NCBI GenBank assembly: GCA_025757745.1
Contig: CP107217.1
Span: forward strand, 2,170,001 to 2,234,000
Source: Coriobacteriaceae bacterium
GTDB taxonomy: Bacteria; Actinomycetota; Coriobacteriia; Coriobacteriales; Coriobacteriaceae
DNA length: 64,000 nt
Direction of reading: 5' to 3'
Part shown: positions 37,539 through 45,627 of the stretch, piece after piece
Layout of the letters: every line of letters begins with the position of its first letter
Position numbering within the stretch: the stretch's first letter is position 1
Program-made: the position numbers and the translations under genes
The notes under the pieces: generated by a model
What the model was told of the DNA's origin: nothing
What the model saw: only the letters and a program-made list of their open reading frames with translations
Databases searched by the model: none

Positions 37539-38130
37539 TCAGGCTACCTGCTTCCTGGATGTAGCGCTCGATGAGCTTCTTCTGCCCGGCCTCGTCCTCG
37601 AGTGCCTCGCCCACGATCTTGGTGGCGACGGCAACGGACAGGTCGGCGATGGAGCTCGCGGCACCGGCGTAGATGGACTTGCGCTCGTCCTCGACGGTCG
37701 TATGGGCCTTGGCGATGATCTCCTCGGCCTCCTTGTGAGCAGCCTCGATGATACGGGCGCGCTCGGACTCGGCGTCCTTACGGGCCTCGAGAACGATGTC
37801 GGCAGCCTGACGACGGGCGTCGGTGACGATCGAGTCGGACTCAGCACGCTTGGCGATAGCCTCCTGCTTGGTCTTCTCGGCCTCGTCGAGGCTCTCCTCG
37901 ATCTTCTTGCCGCGCTCCTCCATGGTTTTCATGATGCCCGGCAGGGCGACCTTGGCCAGCACGATCCAGATGATCAGGAAGGCGATAAGCGCCGGGATGA
38001 ACTCCGCCATCTTAGGGATGAGGATGTCCGCACCGGCGGCGCCGTCCTCGGCGAACGCGGAAACCGGCATGAGCAGCGCGGCCGCGGACGCGGAGAGTGC
38101 GATCGCGCTCTTCTGGGATGAAAGATTCAT
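37528..38130 (-). CDS. atpF: ATP synthase b subunit with N-terminal signal-like segment
   Basis: 200 residues. The membrane helix is at about 40-60 (EFIPALIAFLIIWIVLAKV) and is followed by a long charged coiled coil (EERGKKIEESLDEAEKTKQE onward) that holds the stator. Before the helix is a segment ending MPVSAFAED, with a positive start, a hydrophobic core and an AFA-like site. This looks like a cleavable signal peptide, unusual for a b subunit. Order atpE-atpF-atpH is standard. Confidence 0.94.
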   Translation of the reverse strand: MNLSSQKSAIALSASAAALLMPVSAFAEDGAAGADILIPKMAEFIPALIAFLIIWIVLAKVALPGIMKTMEERGKKIEESLDEAEKTKQEAIAKRAESDSIVTDARRQAADIVLEARKDAESERARIIEAAHKEAEEIIAKAHTTVEDERKSIYAGAASSIADLSVAVATKIVGEALEDEAGQKKLIERYIQEAGSLNAD

Positions 38131-38145
38131 ACTTGACGCTCCGTG

Positions 38146-38340
38146 CTATTTAACGATCAGCGCGACAACGAAGCCGATCAGAGCCAGAGCCTCGCCGAAG
38201 GCGGAGCCCATGATGAAGACGGTGAACACGCGGCCCTGGACCTCAGGCTGACGGGCCATAGCACCCGTAGCACCCAGAGCAGACAGGCCGATAGCAAGAC
38301 CAGCGCCGATAACACCGAGACCGTAACCGATAACTCCCAC
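38146..38340 (-). CDS. atpE: ATP synthase c subunit
   Basis: A 64-residue hairpin of two membrane helices. Helix 1 is Gly/Ala rich (GYGLGVIGAGLAIGLSALGA), the polar loop is ARQPE, and helix 2 carries the ion-binding Glu in SAFGEALALIGF. There is no Ser/Thr next to the Glu and no Gln pattern of Na+ types, so H+ is more likely. The start is GTG at 38340 with AAAGGAGG upstream. It is a few residues shorter than most c subunits. Confidence 0.92.
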   Translation of the reverse strand: MGVIGYGLGVIGAGLAIGLSALGATGAMARQPEVQGRVFTVFIMGSAFGEALALIGFVVALIVK

Positions 38341-38464
38341 GATTCCTCCTTTGTCGTGCGTGTCTTATTTCACGCAGGATAACCTTTTTATAACTGCCGG
38401 GCTCCATGGGGACGGGCACCGGCGGTTTAACGAATTGCCTTACCTTTAAGGCGCGAACGGAAGA

Positions 38465-39268
38465 CTACTCCTCCTCCGCGACCTCCTCTGCCTCGGAGAC
38501 GTACACGGCGGTAAGGACCGTGAAGACGTAAGCCTGGATGGCGCCGACCACAAGCTCGATCGCATAGATCAGGATGAGGATGGCAAGCCAGGCCAGCGAA
38601 GGCAGGGCACCGACGGCGTGGGCCGCGGAAACCTGCTGAAGCAGCGGCTGCATGAACATGCTCGCCATGATGGCGAACGAGCCCATGACCACGTGTCCTG
38701 CGAACATGTTGCAGAACAGACGGACGGCGAGCGTGATGAGGCGCAGGAAGGTCGAGAAAAGCTCGACGACCCACACAAGCACGTTCATCGGGAAGCTCAC
38801 GCCCTGCGGGGCGAGGCTCTTGATGTAGCCGATCACGCCGTGAGCCTTGCATCCGTAGTAGATGAAGTACACGAAGGCGAAGATGGCGAGCGCGGCGGTG
38901 GAGCCGATTGCGCCGGTGCCGGGCTTCATTCCCGGAATCAGGCCGATCATGTTATTGATCAGGATGAACAGGAAAAGCGAGCACAGGAACGGGAAGTGCT
39001 TCTTCCAGTTCTCACCCACGACGCCCTTGCCGATATCGTTCTCGACGTACTCGATGATGTACTCGAAACCGTTGACGAAGAAGCCCTTGGGAACCAAGGT
39101 CTGCTTCTTCTTGAACACGGCCAGGACGATCAGGAGCACGATCGTGGAGACGATCAGCCAAAACGAGTACTGCGTGATGCCGCAGCTTAGATCGCCCACG
39201 ACGGGGGTGGAGCTGAACTCGCTGACCAGATGATTAATCTCATCAGGCAGCTTTTCAAAAATTTCCAC
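38465..39268 (-). CDS. atpB: ATP synthase a subunit
   Basis: A 267-residue membrane stator with about six helices. The essential Arg is in FLRLITLAVRLFCNMFAGH and the last helix has YAIELVVGAIQAYVFTVL. It forms the ion half-channels against the c ring. It follows the small AtpI-like gene by three bases. Confidence 0.95.
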   Translation of the reverse strand: MEIFEKLPDEINHLVSEFSSTPVVGDLSCGITQYSFWLIVSTIVLLIVLAVFKKKQTLVPKGFFVNGFEYIIEYVENDIGKGVVGENWKKHFPFLCSLFLFILINNMIGLIPGMKPGTGAIGSTAALAIFAFVYFIYYGCKAHGVIGYIKSLAPQGVSFPMNVLVWVVELFSTFLRLITLAVRLFCNMFAGHVVMGSFAIMASMFMQPLLQQVSAAHAVGALPSLAWLAILILIYAIELVVGAIQAYVFTVLTAVYVSEAEEVAEEE

Positions 39269-39271
39269 GAC

Positions 39272-39583
39272 TTACCTTTCGACCTCATGAGGATCTCGCA
39301 GCGCCTTGGCGACGCGAACCGTGCAGGCGGCCATAAAGGCCACGAAGCCGATCGCCTCGCCCAGAAGGAACATGCGAAATGCCTCTCCGAACAACGCAAA
39401 CACAACCAAGGTAAAGACGAGCAGGGCGACCGCCGAGACCGCCAGACTCGCCATGCCCTTGAGCATGTCCGCATTCTGCTTATCGTCAAGAACCGGCTTG
39501 AGCGTAAAAACAAAGGGAAGAAAGGCGATTGCGCCCGCGATGGCGCCTGCAACGATAGCGAGCAGATCGGCTACCTGAAACAC
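39272..39583 (-). CDS. atpI: AtpI-like small membrane protein
   Basis: About 103 residues with four hydrophobic segments and no catalytic motifs. Position at the head of the atp operon and the membrane pattern point to AtpI, which helps c-ring assembly or Mg2+ handling. I start at the GTG at 39583 (GAGG upstream, first helix directly after). The longer frame to 39658 would run into the promoter -10 box at 39645-39650. Confidence 0.7.
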   Translation of the reverse strand: MFQVADLLAIVAGAIAGAIAFLPFVFTLKPVLDDKQNADMLKGMASLAVSAVALLVFTLVVFALFGEAFRMFLLGEAIGFVAFMAACTVRVAKALRDPHEVER

Positions 39584-39644
39584 TGGCGTCCTCACTTTCC
39601 TTTTTAACGCTTCACAGAACAGTTCCCGCCAAACATTGGTGACT

Positions 39645-39672
39645 ATTGTACGAGCCAATCGCTAAAGTACAA
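39645..39672 (-). promoter_or_regulatory. Promoter of the atp operon
   Basis: TTGTAC (39667-39672), 16-base spacer and TACAAT (39645-39650) on the minus strand, 62 bases before the chosen atpI start. The remainder of the gap to upp (to 39863) holds only a GGTACGG/CCGTACC hairpin at 39732-39757. Confidence 0.55.
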
Positions 39673-39863
39673 CCGAAAAAGCATCGGTTAGTACGCACCT
39701 GTTCGTTTTCTTAAGACCTTCTTTATGCCGCAGGTACGGTAACGCGTTTTTCCGTACCCTGCGGGGCGAAACGTCCGTTAACAGGGGTGAGCGCGGTCGC
39801 CTTTTATTTGTCCGCGCGCACCGTTTCTTCGTATTTTCGACGTTAGCCGGTTTGGCCCAGAGA

Positions 39864-40511
39864 CTACAGCGTGCCGTAGATGCGGTCGCCGGCATCGCCC
39901 AGGCCGGGGACGATGTAGGCGGCCTCGTTGAGGTGGTCGTCAATGGCGCAGGTATAGATATGCACGTCGGGGTCTTTCTCGGTCAGCGACTTGAGGCCCT
40001 CGGGGGCCGCGACGATGCACAGCATGCGAATGTCCTTGACACCGCGCTCGCGCAGATAGCCGATAGCCATCTCGGCAGAACCGCCCGTGGCGAGCATGGG
40101 ATCGACGACCAGGCAGATACGTTGGTCGATATCCCTGGGCATCTTGCAGTAATACTCATGCGGCTCGTGGGTGACCTCGTCGCGCTCCATGCCAATGTGG
40201 CCCACGCGGGCAGAGGGCACCAGGTCGAGGATGCCGTCGACCATGCCAAGGCCCGCGCGCAGAATGGGGACGATGGCGAGCTTCTTGCCGGCAAGCTGCT
40301 TAAACGTGGCAGTGGTGATGGGAGTCTCGACTTCGACATCCTCCATGGGCAGGTCGCGCATGGCCTCGTAGCCGTCAAAAAGCGCGAGCTCGCGCACGAG
40401 CTGGCGGAACTGGTTGGTGCCGGTCGACTTATCGCGCAGGATCGACAACTTGTGCTGGACGAGCGGATGGTCGACAAGCGTCACGCGGGACGCATCGTAG
40501 GTAACGGTCAT
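39864..40511 (-). CDS. upp: Uracil phosphoribosyltransferase
   Basis: About 215 residues. VDPMLATGGSAEMA is the PRPP loop; PILRAGLGMVDG and the C-terminal YIVPGLGDAGDRIYGT bind uracil. It salvages uracil to UMP. The ATG at 40511 has GAAAGGGG upstream and gives the standard N-terminus; the longer frame adds 16 residues of no family character. Confidence 0.95.
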   Translation of the reverse strand: MTVTYDASRVTLVDHPLVQHKLSILRDKSTGTNQFRQLVRELALFDGYEAMRDLPMEDVEVETPITTATFKQLAGKKLAIVPILRAGLGMVDGILDLVPSARVGHIGMERDEVTHEPHEYYCKMPRDIDQRICLVVDPMLATGGSAEMAIGYLRERGVKDIRMLCIVAAPEGLKSLTEKDPDVHIYTCAIDDHLNEAAYIVPGLGDAGDRIYGTL

Positions 40512-40634
40512 GGGTTGATTGCCCCTTTCGTTGCGGCCGCAAAACGACCTTGCTGACATGACGCACAGCGATGTTGCCGCCGCCCGCCATGCATAAGTTT
40601 AGCGGTTTGTTGTATCGAACGCTCCGTCACAACC

Positions 40635-42176
40635 CTACTGAGTGGTGCTGAGCGAACGCCTGACCGCATCGTGCCAACCGTCCAGGTTGCGCTCGCGACG
40701 CTCAACGGACATATGGGGATGGAACGTCTTGACGATCTGGGCGTTTTGCTCCAGCTCCTCCAGATCCTCCCAATACCCAACCGCAAGACCCGCCAAGTAC
40801 GCGGCACCGATTGCCGTGGTCTCCACCGTCTCGCATTGCAGTACAGGGATATCCAGCAAGTCTGCCTGGAACTGCATGATGAACTCGTTGCGCGAGGCAC
40901 CGCCATCGACGGACAGGCGCTCAATCGAAAGACCCACATCCTGCTCCATGGCACGCAGCACGTCATAGCTCTGATAGGCCATGGACTCGCAAGCGGCGCG
41001 CACGATGGTCGCTCGAGTCGAAGCTCCAGTCAGACCGCATACGATGCCGCGGGCGTGCGCGTCCCACCAAGGTGCACCCAAGCCCGCAAAAGCGGGGACA
41101 AAGTAGCATCCCTCGTTATCGCCGATCGAGGAGGCGAGCCGTGCCGATTCGGATACGTTGGAGATAACGCCCATGTTGTCGCGCAGCCAGTTCATCGTTG
41201 AGCCGGCGGCAAAAATAGAGCCCTCGAGCGCATAGCTGACCTTGCCGTCCGCAGCGATACCGATGGTGGAGACCAGGCCATTCTTGGATTCGACGATCTC
41301 GTCGCCGGTATTCATGAGCATAAAGCAGCCCGTGCCATAGGTGTTTTTGGTCTGGCCGGGATGGAAGCAGCAGTGACCGAACAGCGACGCCTGCTGGTCG
41401 CCCGCCACACCCATGATGGGCGGCATGTTGGTCATGATGTCGCTCGCTACGCGGCCGTAGTCACCGGCGCTCCAACGGACCTCGGGCATCATGGCACGCG
41501 GGATGTCGAAGAGAGCCAGCAGGTCATCGTCCCAGTCCAGCGTATGAATATTGAAGAGCGCCGTGCGGCTGGCGTTGGTGTAGTCGGTGGCGAAGGTTTG
41601 GCCGCCGGTGAGGTTATAGATGAGCCAGGTATCGATGGTGCCAAACATGAGGTCGCCCGCTGCCGCGCTCTCGCGCGCGCCGTCGACGTTGTCGAGAATC
41701 CACTGCACCTTGGAGGCCGAGAAATACGGGTCGAGCGTAAGGCCGGTGCGGGAACGCACCAGCTCCTCGCGGCCCTGCTCGGCCAGTTTATCGATTGTCG
41801 AGGCGGTGCGGCGACACTGCCACACGATGGCGTTGTAGATAGGCTGGCCACTCACGCGGTCCCACACCACCGTGGTCTCGCGCTGGTTGGAGATACCGAT
41901 GGCGGCGATGCGATCGGAATGGATGCCGCTCTTAAACTGGACCTCCATCATCACGCCGATCTGGCTGGCAAGCACCTCCGTGGGATCCTGCTCCACCCAG
42001 CCGGGGCGCGGGAAGCTGGTTTTGACGCTACGACGTGCCTGGGCGACAATGCAGCCGTACTCGTCGACGATGGTCGCGAGCACCGAGGTGGTGCCGCAGT
42101 CGAGCGCCATGATGTAGGAACCGCCAAAGTTAAACGAGGCATCTTCCATGCCCAGGCTGCCCAGATTCAACGACAT
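40635..42176 (-). CDS. glpK: Glycerol kinase
   Basis: A 513-residue FGGY kinase. ALDCGTTSVLATIVDE is the ATP loop; GISNQRETTVVWD and IVWQCRRT line the glycerol site; YGTGCFMLMNTG and GGASRNEFIMQFQADLL are the two FGGY signatures. It makes glycerol 3-phosphate. A 16-residue N-terminal stretch precedes the first strand. It starts 13 bases after tsaC, so the two may be co-transcribed, though the functions are unrelated. No glycerol facilitator is nearby. Confidence 0.95.
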   Translation of the reverse strand: MSLNLGSLGMEDASFNFGGSYIMALDCGTTSVLATIVDEYGCIVAQARRSVKTSFPRPGWVEQDPTEVLASQIGVMMEVQFKSGIHSDRIAAIGISNQRETTVVWDRVSGQPIYNAIVWQCRRTASTIDKLAEQGREELVRSRTGLTLDPYFSASKVQWILDNVDGARESAAAGDLMFGTIDTWLIYNLTGGQTFATDYTNASRTALFNIHTLDWDDDLLALFDIPRAMMPEVRWSAGDYGRVASDIMTNMPPIMGVAGDQQASLFGHCCFHPGQTKNTYGTGCFMLMNTGDEIVESKNGLVSTIGIAADGKVSYALEGSIFAAGSTMNWLRDNMGVISNVSESARLASSIGDNEGCYFVPAFAGLGAPWWDAHARGIVCGLTGASTRATIVRAACESMAYQSYDVLRAMEQDVGLSIERLSVDGGASRNEFIMQFQADLLDIPVLQCETVETTAIGAAYLAGLAVGYWEDLEELEQNAQIVKTFHPHMSVERRERNLDGWHDAVRRSLSTTQ

Positions 42177-42189
42177 CGCTTACACCTTT

Positions 42190-42933
42190 CTATTGCATCG
42201 GGTCGGACAGAACCCGCTCGATCTCTGATGCGGGAAGTGCGCCTTGGCGCAGGATCTGAAGCTCGCCATGCTTAAACGTCACGATGGTCGAAGCGTCGCG
42301 GCACGGGGTCTCGCCCGCGTCGACGGCCAGATCAACCCCCTCCAGAATACGGTCCTCAACGTCGGCAAAGCTTGCCGGCGCGGGCGTGCCATGCGTATTG
42401 GCGCTGGTGCAGGCAAGAGGGCTGCCGCAGGCGCGGATGAGCGCTTGCACCACGGGCGAGGCCGAAGCGCGAAGTGCCACCGTGTCGTCGGCGGCGCGCA
42501 TAAAGGTCGGCACGCAGGGGGCCGCCTTGACCACGATAGTCAGGGCACCCGGCCAGCATCGTCGGGCGAGCACGCGGGCCTCATGAGGGATATCCACGCC
42601 ATAGCGATCGAGTGCCTCGGCATCATCAACCAGCCAGGCGACCGTTTGCGTGAGCTCGCGCTGCTTGAGGGTAAAGATACGACGATAGCCGGTACCGAGT
42701 GCGGGGACCGCGGCGCCGTTGACGGTGACCTGCGGATCGCGCGGCCACGGCAGAGGTTCACTTGTATCTTGTGGAACGGCATCCGAGAAGACGTTGACTG
42801 CCACGGCGACACCGTAGACCGTCTCGGTTGGAATAAGCGCCAGGCCACCGCGACCGAGTAGCTCGGCCGTACGCTCGACGGCGAGCCGATGCGGCTCACG
42901 CGTTCCCTCGAATACCCGATAGACCGTCTGCAT
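42190..42933 (-). CDS. tsaC: L-threonylcarbamoyladenylate synthase
   Basis: A 247-residue YrdC-domain enzyme that makes threonylcarbamoyl-AMP for t6A. PTETVYGVAV, LKQRE, RCWPGALTIVVKA and CTSANTHGTPAP are the family motifs in order. An extra loop of about 35 residues follows PTETVYGV. No Sua5 C-terminal domain. It supplies the tsaBrimItsaD/tsaE operon at 5.5-8.4 kb. A prfA-prmC-tsaC order is common; here hicAB sits between prmC and tsaC. Confidence 0.93.
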   Translation of the reverse strand: MQTVYRVFEGTREPHRLAVERTAELLGRGGLALIPTETVYGVAVAVNVFSDAVPQDTSEPLPWPRDPQVTVNGAAVPALGTGYRRIFTLKQRELTQTVAWLVDDAEALDRYGVDIPHEARVLARRCWPGALTIVVKAAPCVPTFMRAADDTVALRASASPVVQALIRACGSPLACTSANTHGTPAPASFADVEDRILEGVDLAVDAGETPCRDASTIVTFKHGELQILRQGALPASEIERVLSDPMQ

Positions 42934-43067
42934 GTGTATGCCAGCCCCTTACGCTCTGGTGCAAGTTTATTTACTGTGGGGCATTCTCGCACGAAACGTT
43001 CAACCTATTTGCCCAGAGCGCATGTTGGTTTGGTGAGCGGCTCTAGTAGTCGGTGAAAGTGAGGGGG

Positions 43068-43514
43068 TTATTGGACTGCGACGAACTTCTTTGGCCTGCC
43101 GGCGTGGCGTTCTTGGGCGGCGTAGCGCTCGATGCTGTCTATCGTTATCATCCGACGGCCGTCGACGAGTTCAACATCGAGCTTTCCTGCTTTGACCAGC
43201 GCGGTAATCCGCGAAGCGGAGACTTTGAGGTCCAGCGCTGCGTCTTTAAATGTTCGGCACGCCGCTTCCCGAGCGTCATCGTGGTCGATTTCGACTGAAA
43301 GGGCCACGACCTCGGCCGAGCGTTCGTACCCTGCCGGAGTCAAACCGTTGTTGAGGTCGTCGGCCAAAAACGCCATCAGTGCCTCGGTGGCATGGGCAAT
43401 CGCTTCTTCGCGCGTGTCGCCATCGGCAAAGGTGCCAGGAATCTGCGGGAAGCTAGCGCAGTAACCGTCGTCTTCTTTTATGAGAACGCAGTCATAGGTA
43501 AATCGCTGCCTCAT
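43068..43514 (-). CDS. hicB: HicB-family antitoxin
   Basis: About 148 residues. The N-terminal half is the HicB fold (YDCVLIKEDDGYCASFPQIPG, then AIAHATEALMAFL). The C-terminal half is DNA-binding (FKDAALDLKVSASRITALVKAGKLD, helix-turn-helix-like). It should neutralise HicA and repress the pair. The ATG at 43514 has GGAGG just upstream; the frame extends 15 residues further without family character. It lies 11 bases after hicA. Confidence 0.9.
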   Translation of the reverse strand: MRQRFTYDCVLIKEDDGYCASFPQIPGTFADGDTREEAIAHATEALMAFLADDLNNGLTPAGYERSAEVVALSVEIDHDDAREAACRTFKDAALDLKVSASRITALVKAGKLDVELVDGRRMITIDSIERYAAQERHAGRPKKFVAVQ

Positions 43515-43525
43515 TTTGCCTCCAG

Positions 43526-43711
43526 CTACCATCCAGCTTGGCGACGAATACTTGCCCACGTGCCCTTCTTTGGTCGATCACCACCAGAGCCGTTCGCGGT
43601 GACAACACGGTCACCAGAAACATGCTTAGCATGACTACCGACTTGCGCGACCTCCACGAATCCATCGTGCTTGAGTAGGGCAATGATTTCCCGAAAGGTA
43701 GGAGGTTGCAT
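43526..43711 (-). CDS. hicA: HicA-family mRNA interferase toxin
   Basis: A 61-residue double-stranded-RNA-binding-fold toxin. FREIIALLKHDGFVEVAQVGSHAKH carries the catalytic His in GSH and KKGTWASIRRQAG is the closing family motif. HicA cleaves mRNA. It precedes hicB, the usual order, with its own AT-rich promoter-operator. The pair appears inserted between prmC and tsaC. Confidence 0.92.
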   Translation of the reverse strand: MQPPTFREIIALLKHDGFVEVAQVGSHAKHVSGDRVVTANGSGGDRPKKGTWASIRRQAGW

Positions 43712-43736
43712 GGGCCGACCTCTTTCAGCCGTCCTA

Positions 43737-43765
43737 ATTATAAACTAATTTATAATTTTTGCTAA
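43737..43765 (-). promoter_or_regulatory. hicAB promoter with overlapping operator
   Basis: TTAGCA (43760-43765), 17-base spacer and TATAAT (43737-43742) on the minus strand. The perfect inverted repeat ATTATAAA-CTAA-TTTATAAT (43737-43756) covers the -10 box, the expected place for a HicB operator. Confidence 0.75.
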
Positions 43766-43779
43766 CCAGTTAATAAATA

Positions 43780-45030
43780 TTACTGGCGCTGTTTGGGCTC
43801 GGTGACGATGGCTCGGACGATGCGGGGACGATCGGTGAGGTCGCGGACGATGCGCACGTCCGAGAGACCCGCCTGGCGACAGAGCTCGGCCGCGGCATCG
43901 AGGGCGCCCTCGTAGAGCTCGCAGGCAAACAGGCCGCCGGCGCGCAGCATATAGGGCGCCGCATTGAGCAGGCGGCGGAAGATATCGAGGCCGTCGGCGC
44001 CGCCCTCGAGCGCTAAATCGGGCTCGAAGTCCTTGACCTCGTGCGGCAGCGAGCGCATGACGTCAGTCGGAATGTAAGGCGGGTTGGAGACGAGCACGTC
44101 GAAGGTGCCCCATTCCTCGCGGGGGATAGAGCTCACCAGGTTTGTGAGGCTGAAGGCGACCTCATCGGACGTAAGCCCGAGCGCGTCGCGGTTTTTGGTG
44201 GCCAGGTCAATGGCACGCGGTTCGATATCGGTAGCGGTGCAGGTGACATGGCCGCGGCGCTCCCAGGCAAGGGAAAGCGAGATGCAGCCCGTGCCGCAGC
44301 CGACCTCGAGAACGCGGGCGATACGGGGCTCGACCGGAGCGGGCGCGGCGGCATCCTCCGTCAGAGACGCCTCGTGGTCGGCGCCTTCGATGGCGATGCC
44401 GTATTCGTCGAGCTCGGGCTCGGCGGCTTCCGCGGCTTCGGCTTCTGCTATCTGCGTGGCGGCTTCCTCGGCCTCGCGGTCGGCCAGTTCCTCGGCATAG
44501 GCACGGCTGCCCAGTACGTCGCCACCCAGCGCAGCCTCATCGGCAGCCGTGAGGTTAGCGGCACGGCGCTCGGCCGTCGCTCGCTCGTCGGCCAATGCGG
44601 CTTCGACTTTGCGCGCTTGCTCGACCTCGTCGTTCCAGGGCAGCTCAACGCGCTGACGGGCGGCAGCCTCGGGGCTCAGCACCTCGGCATCCAGATAATT
44701 GAGGACTTCCTCGACGAGCATCTCGGTCTCGGGACGCGGAATGAGTACGCCGGGGGCGCACGCGACGTCGATCATGCGGAACTGCGTGCTGCCGGTGATG
44801 TACTGCAGCGGCTCGCCCTTGGCGCGGCGGACGACCGCCGCGTGCATGGTCTCGAGCTGCGCCGCATCGAGCGTCTCGTCCATACGCATATATAAGTCAA
44901 TGCGCGCCAGACCCGTGGCTGCGCACAGCAGCCACTCGGCAGAAAGTCGGGGGTGTTCCTCGCCGCGCTCGGCCAGGTACTCCTTGGTCCACTCGAGACA
45001 ACGCTTGATGGTCCAGATCTCGTTTGCCAT
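43780..45030 (-). CDS. prmC: Release-factor glutamine methyltransferase with large insert
   Basis: About 416 residues, against about 280 usually. The N-terminal helical domain ends in LIPRPETEMLVEEVL (about 96-110). The Rossmann methyltransferase has LEVGCGTGCISLSLA (about 241-255) and the catalytic SNPPYIPTDV. Between them are about 120 acidic, Ala/Glu-rich residues (for example EAEEAATQIAEAEAAEAAEP) that are probably disordered or helical. It methylates the GGQ Gln of release factors, so it acts on the PrfA encoded upstream. The ATG at 45030 has GGGGAGGA upstream. Confidence 0.93.
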   Translation of the reverse strand: MANEIWTIKRCLEWTKEYLAERGEEHPRLSAEWLLCAATGLARIDLYMRMDETLDAAQLETMHAAVVRRAKGEPLQYITGSTQFRMIDVACAPGVLIPRPETEMLVEEVLNYLDAEVLSPEAAARQRVELPWNDEVEQARKVEAALADERATAERRAANLTAADEAALGGDVLGSRAYAEELADREAEEAATQIAEAEAAEAAEPELDEYGIAIEGADHEASLTEDAAAPAPVEPRIARVLEVGCGTGCISLSLAWERRGHVTCTATDIEPRAIDLATKNRDALGLTSDEVAFSLTNLVSSIPREEWGTFDVLVSNPPYIPTDVMRSLPHEVKDFEPDLALEGGADGLDIFRRLLNAAPYMLRAGGLFACELYEGALDAAAELCRQAGLSDVRIVRDLTDRPRIVRAIVTEPKQRQ

Positions 45031-45461
45031 GGGGTCCTCCCCTCTTAAGCGCCGGGCGGCGCGCGAATGTCGGAGCAGATTGTACGCGAGGGCGACGCAC
45101 GACAAGGGACGATTGAGAGCGATTATCGAGAATCAGCCCAGAATTTTGCTTGGATTGCAATCGAAGCGTTCATTCGCCGACGTTTAAATCTGCATCCGTC
45201 AAGCTTTTGGCAAGGTTGCCCCAAAACTGACCAATATCTACCCAAGAACTTGCCACATCGCTTGACGCACGACCCATCAAAAATCGCCCCGCGACTTCTC
45301 GGACGCTTTTTCGAGCAATATTTTCGATAGCGGATATATGCCGCTAATTTCTTGAGCAGGTAGCCGGCTTAATGGCCATCAAAGCCGATTAAATAACATC
45401 TCAAAGCAATGTACCCAACCTAGTCATTTAAGAACGTCCCCAATGACTACCATGGAAACCC
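45031..45461. other. Gene-free stretch between prmC and family 1 copy C
   Basis: About 430 bases, AT-richer than the surroundings. I see no convincing gene. The short inverted repeat TAGTCATT..AATGACTA lies at 45421-45448 around AGAACGTCCCC. Palindromic CGACGTTTAAA near 45179 may belong to the prmC promoter region, but no clear promoter was found. Confidence 0.5.
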
Positions 45462-45624
45462 CGCAGGTTGAGCATAAGTCAGCGAAAACGCCCCTAAGCG
45501 AGCAAGGTGACGTGAAAGAGGAGGGAAGCGTACTTTTGTACGCGACCGACGATTGAACGTCAGATTGCCGCTTAGGGGCGTTTGCAGCGTCGAGCCGTTA
45601 CGCGGTTTGGTAAAACCGCGTAAC
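45462..45624 (-). repeat. Family 1 bipartite hairpin element, copy C
   Basis: Leader CGCAGGTTGAGC (45462-45473) as in copy B. The large hairpin is 45482-45585, with outer stem AAACGCCCCTAAGCG matched by CGCTTAGGGGCGTTT. Inner pairs CAAGGTGACGTGAAA and TTGAACGTCAGATTG are as in copy A, but the tip differs (GCGTAC-TTTT-GTACGC). Linker GCAGCGTCGAGCC and second hairpin GTTACGCGGTTT/AAAACCGCGTAAC (45597-45624) follow. It ends three bases before the prfA stop. Confidence 0.9.
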
Positions 45625-45627
45625 CCG

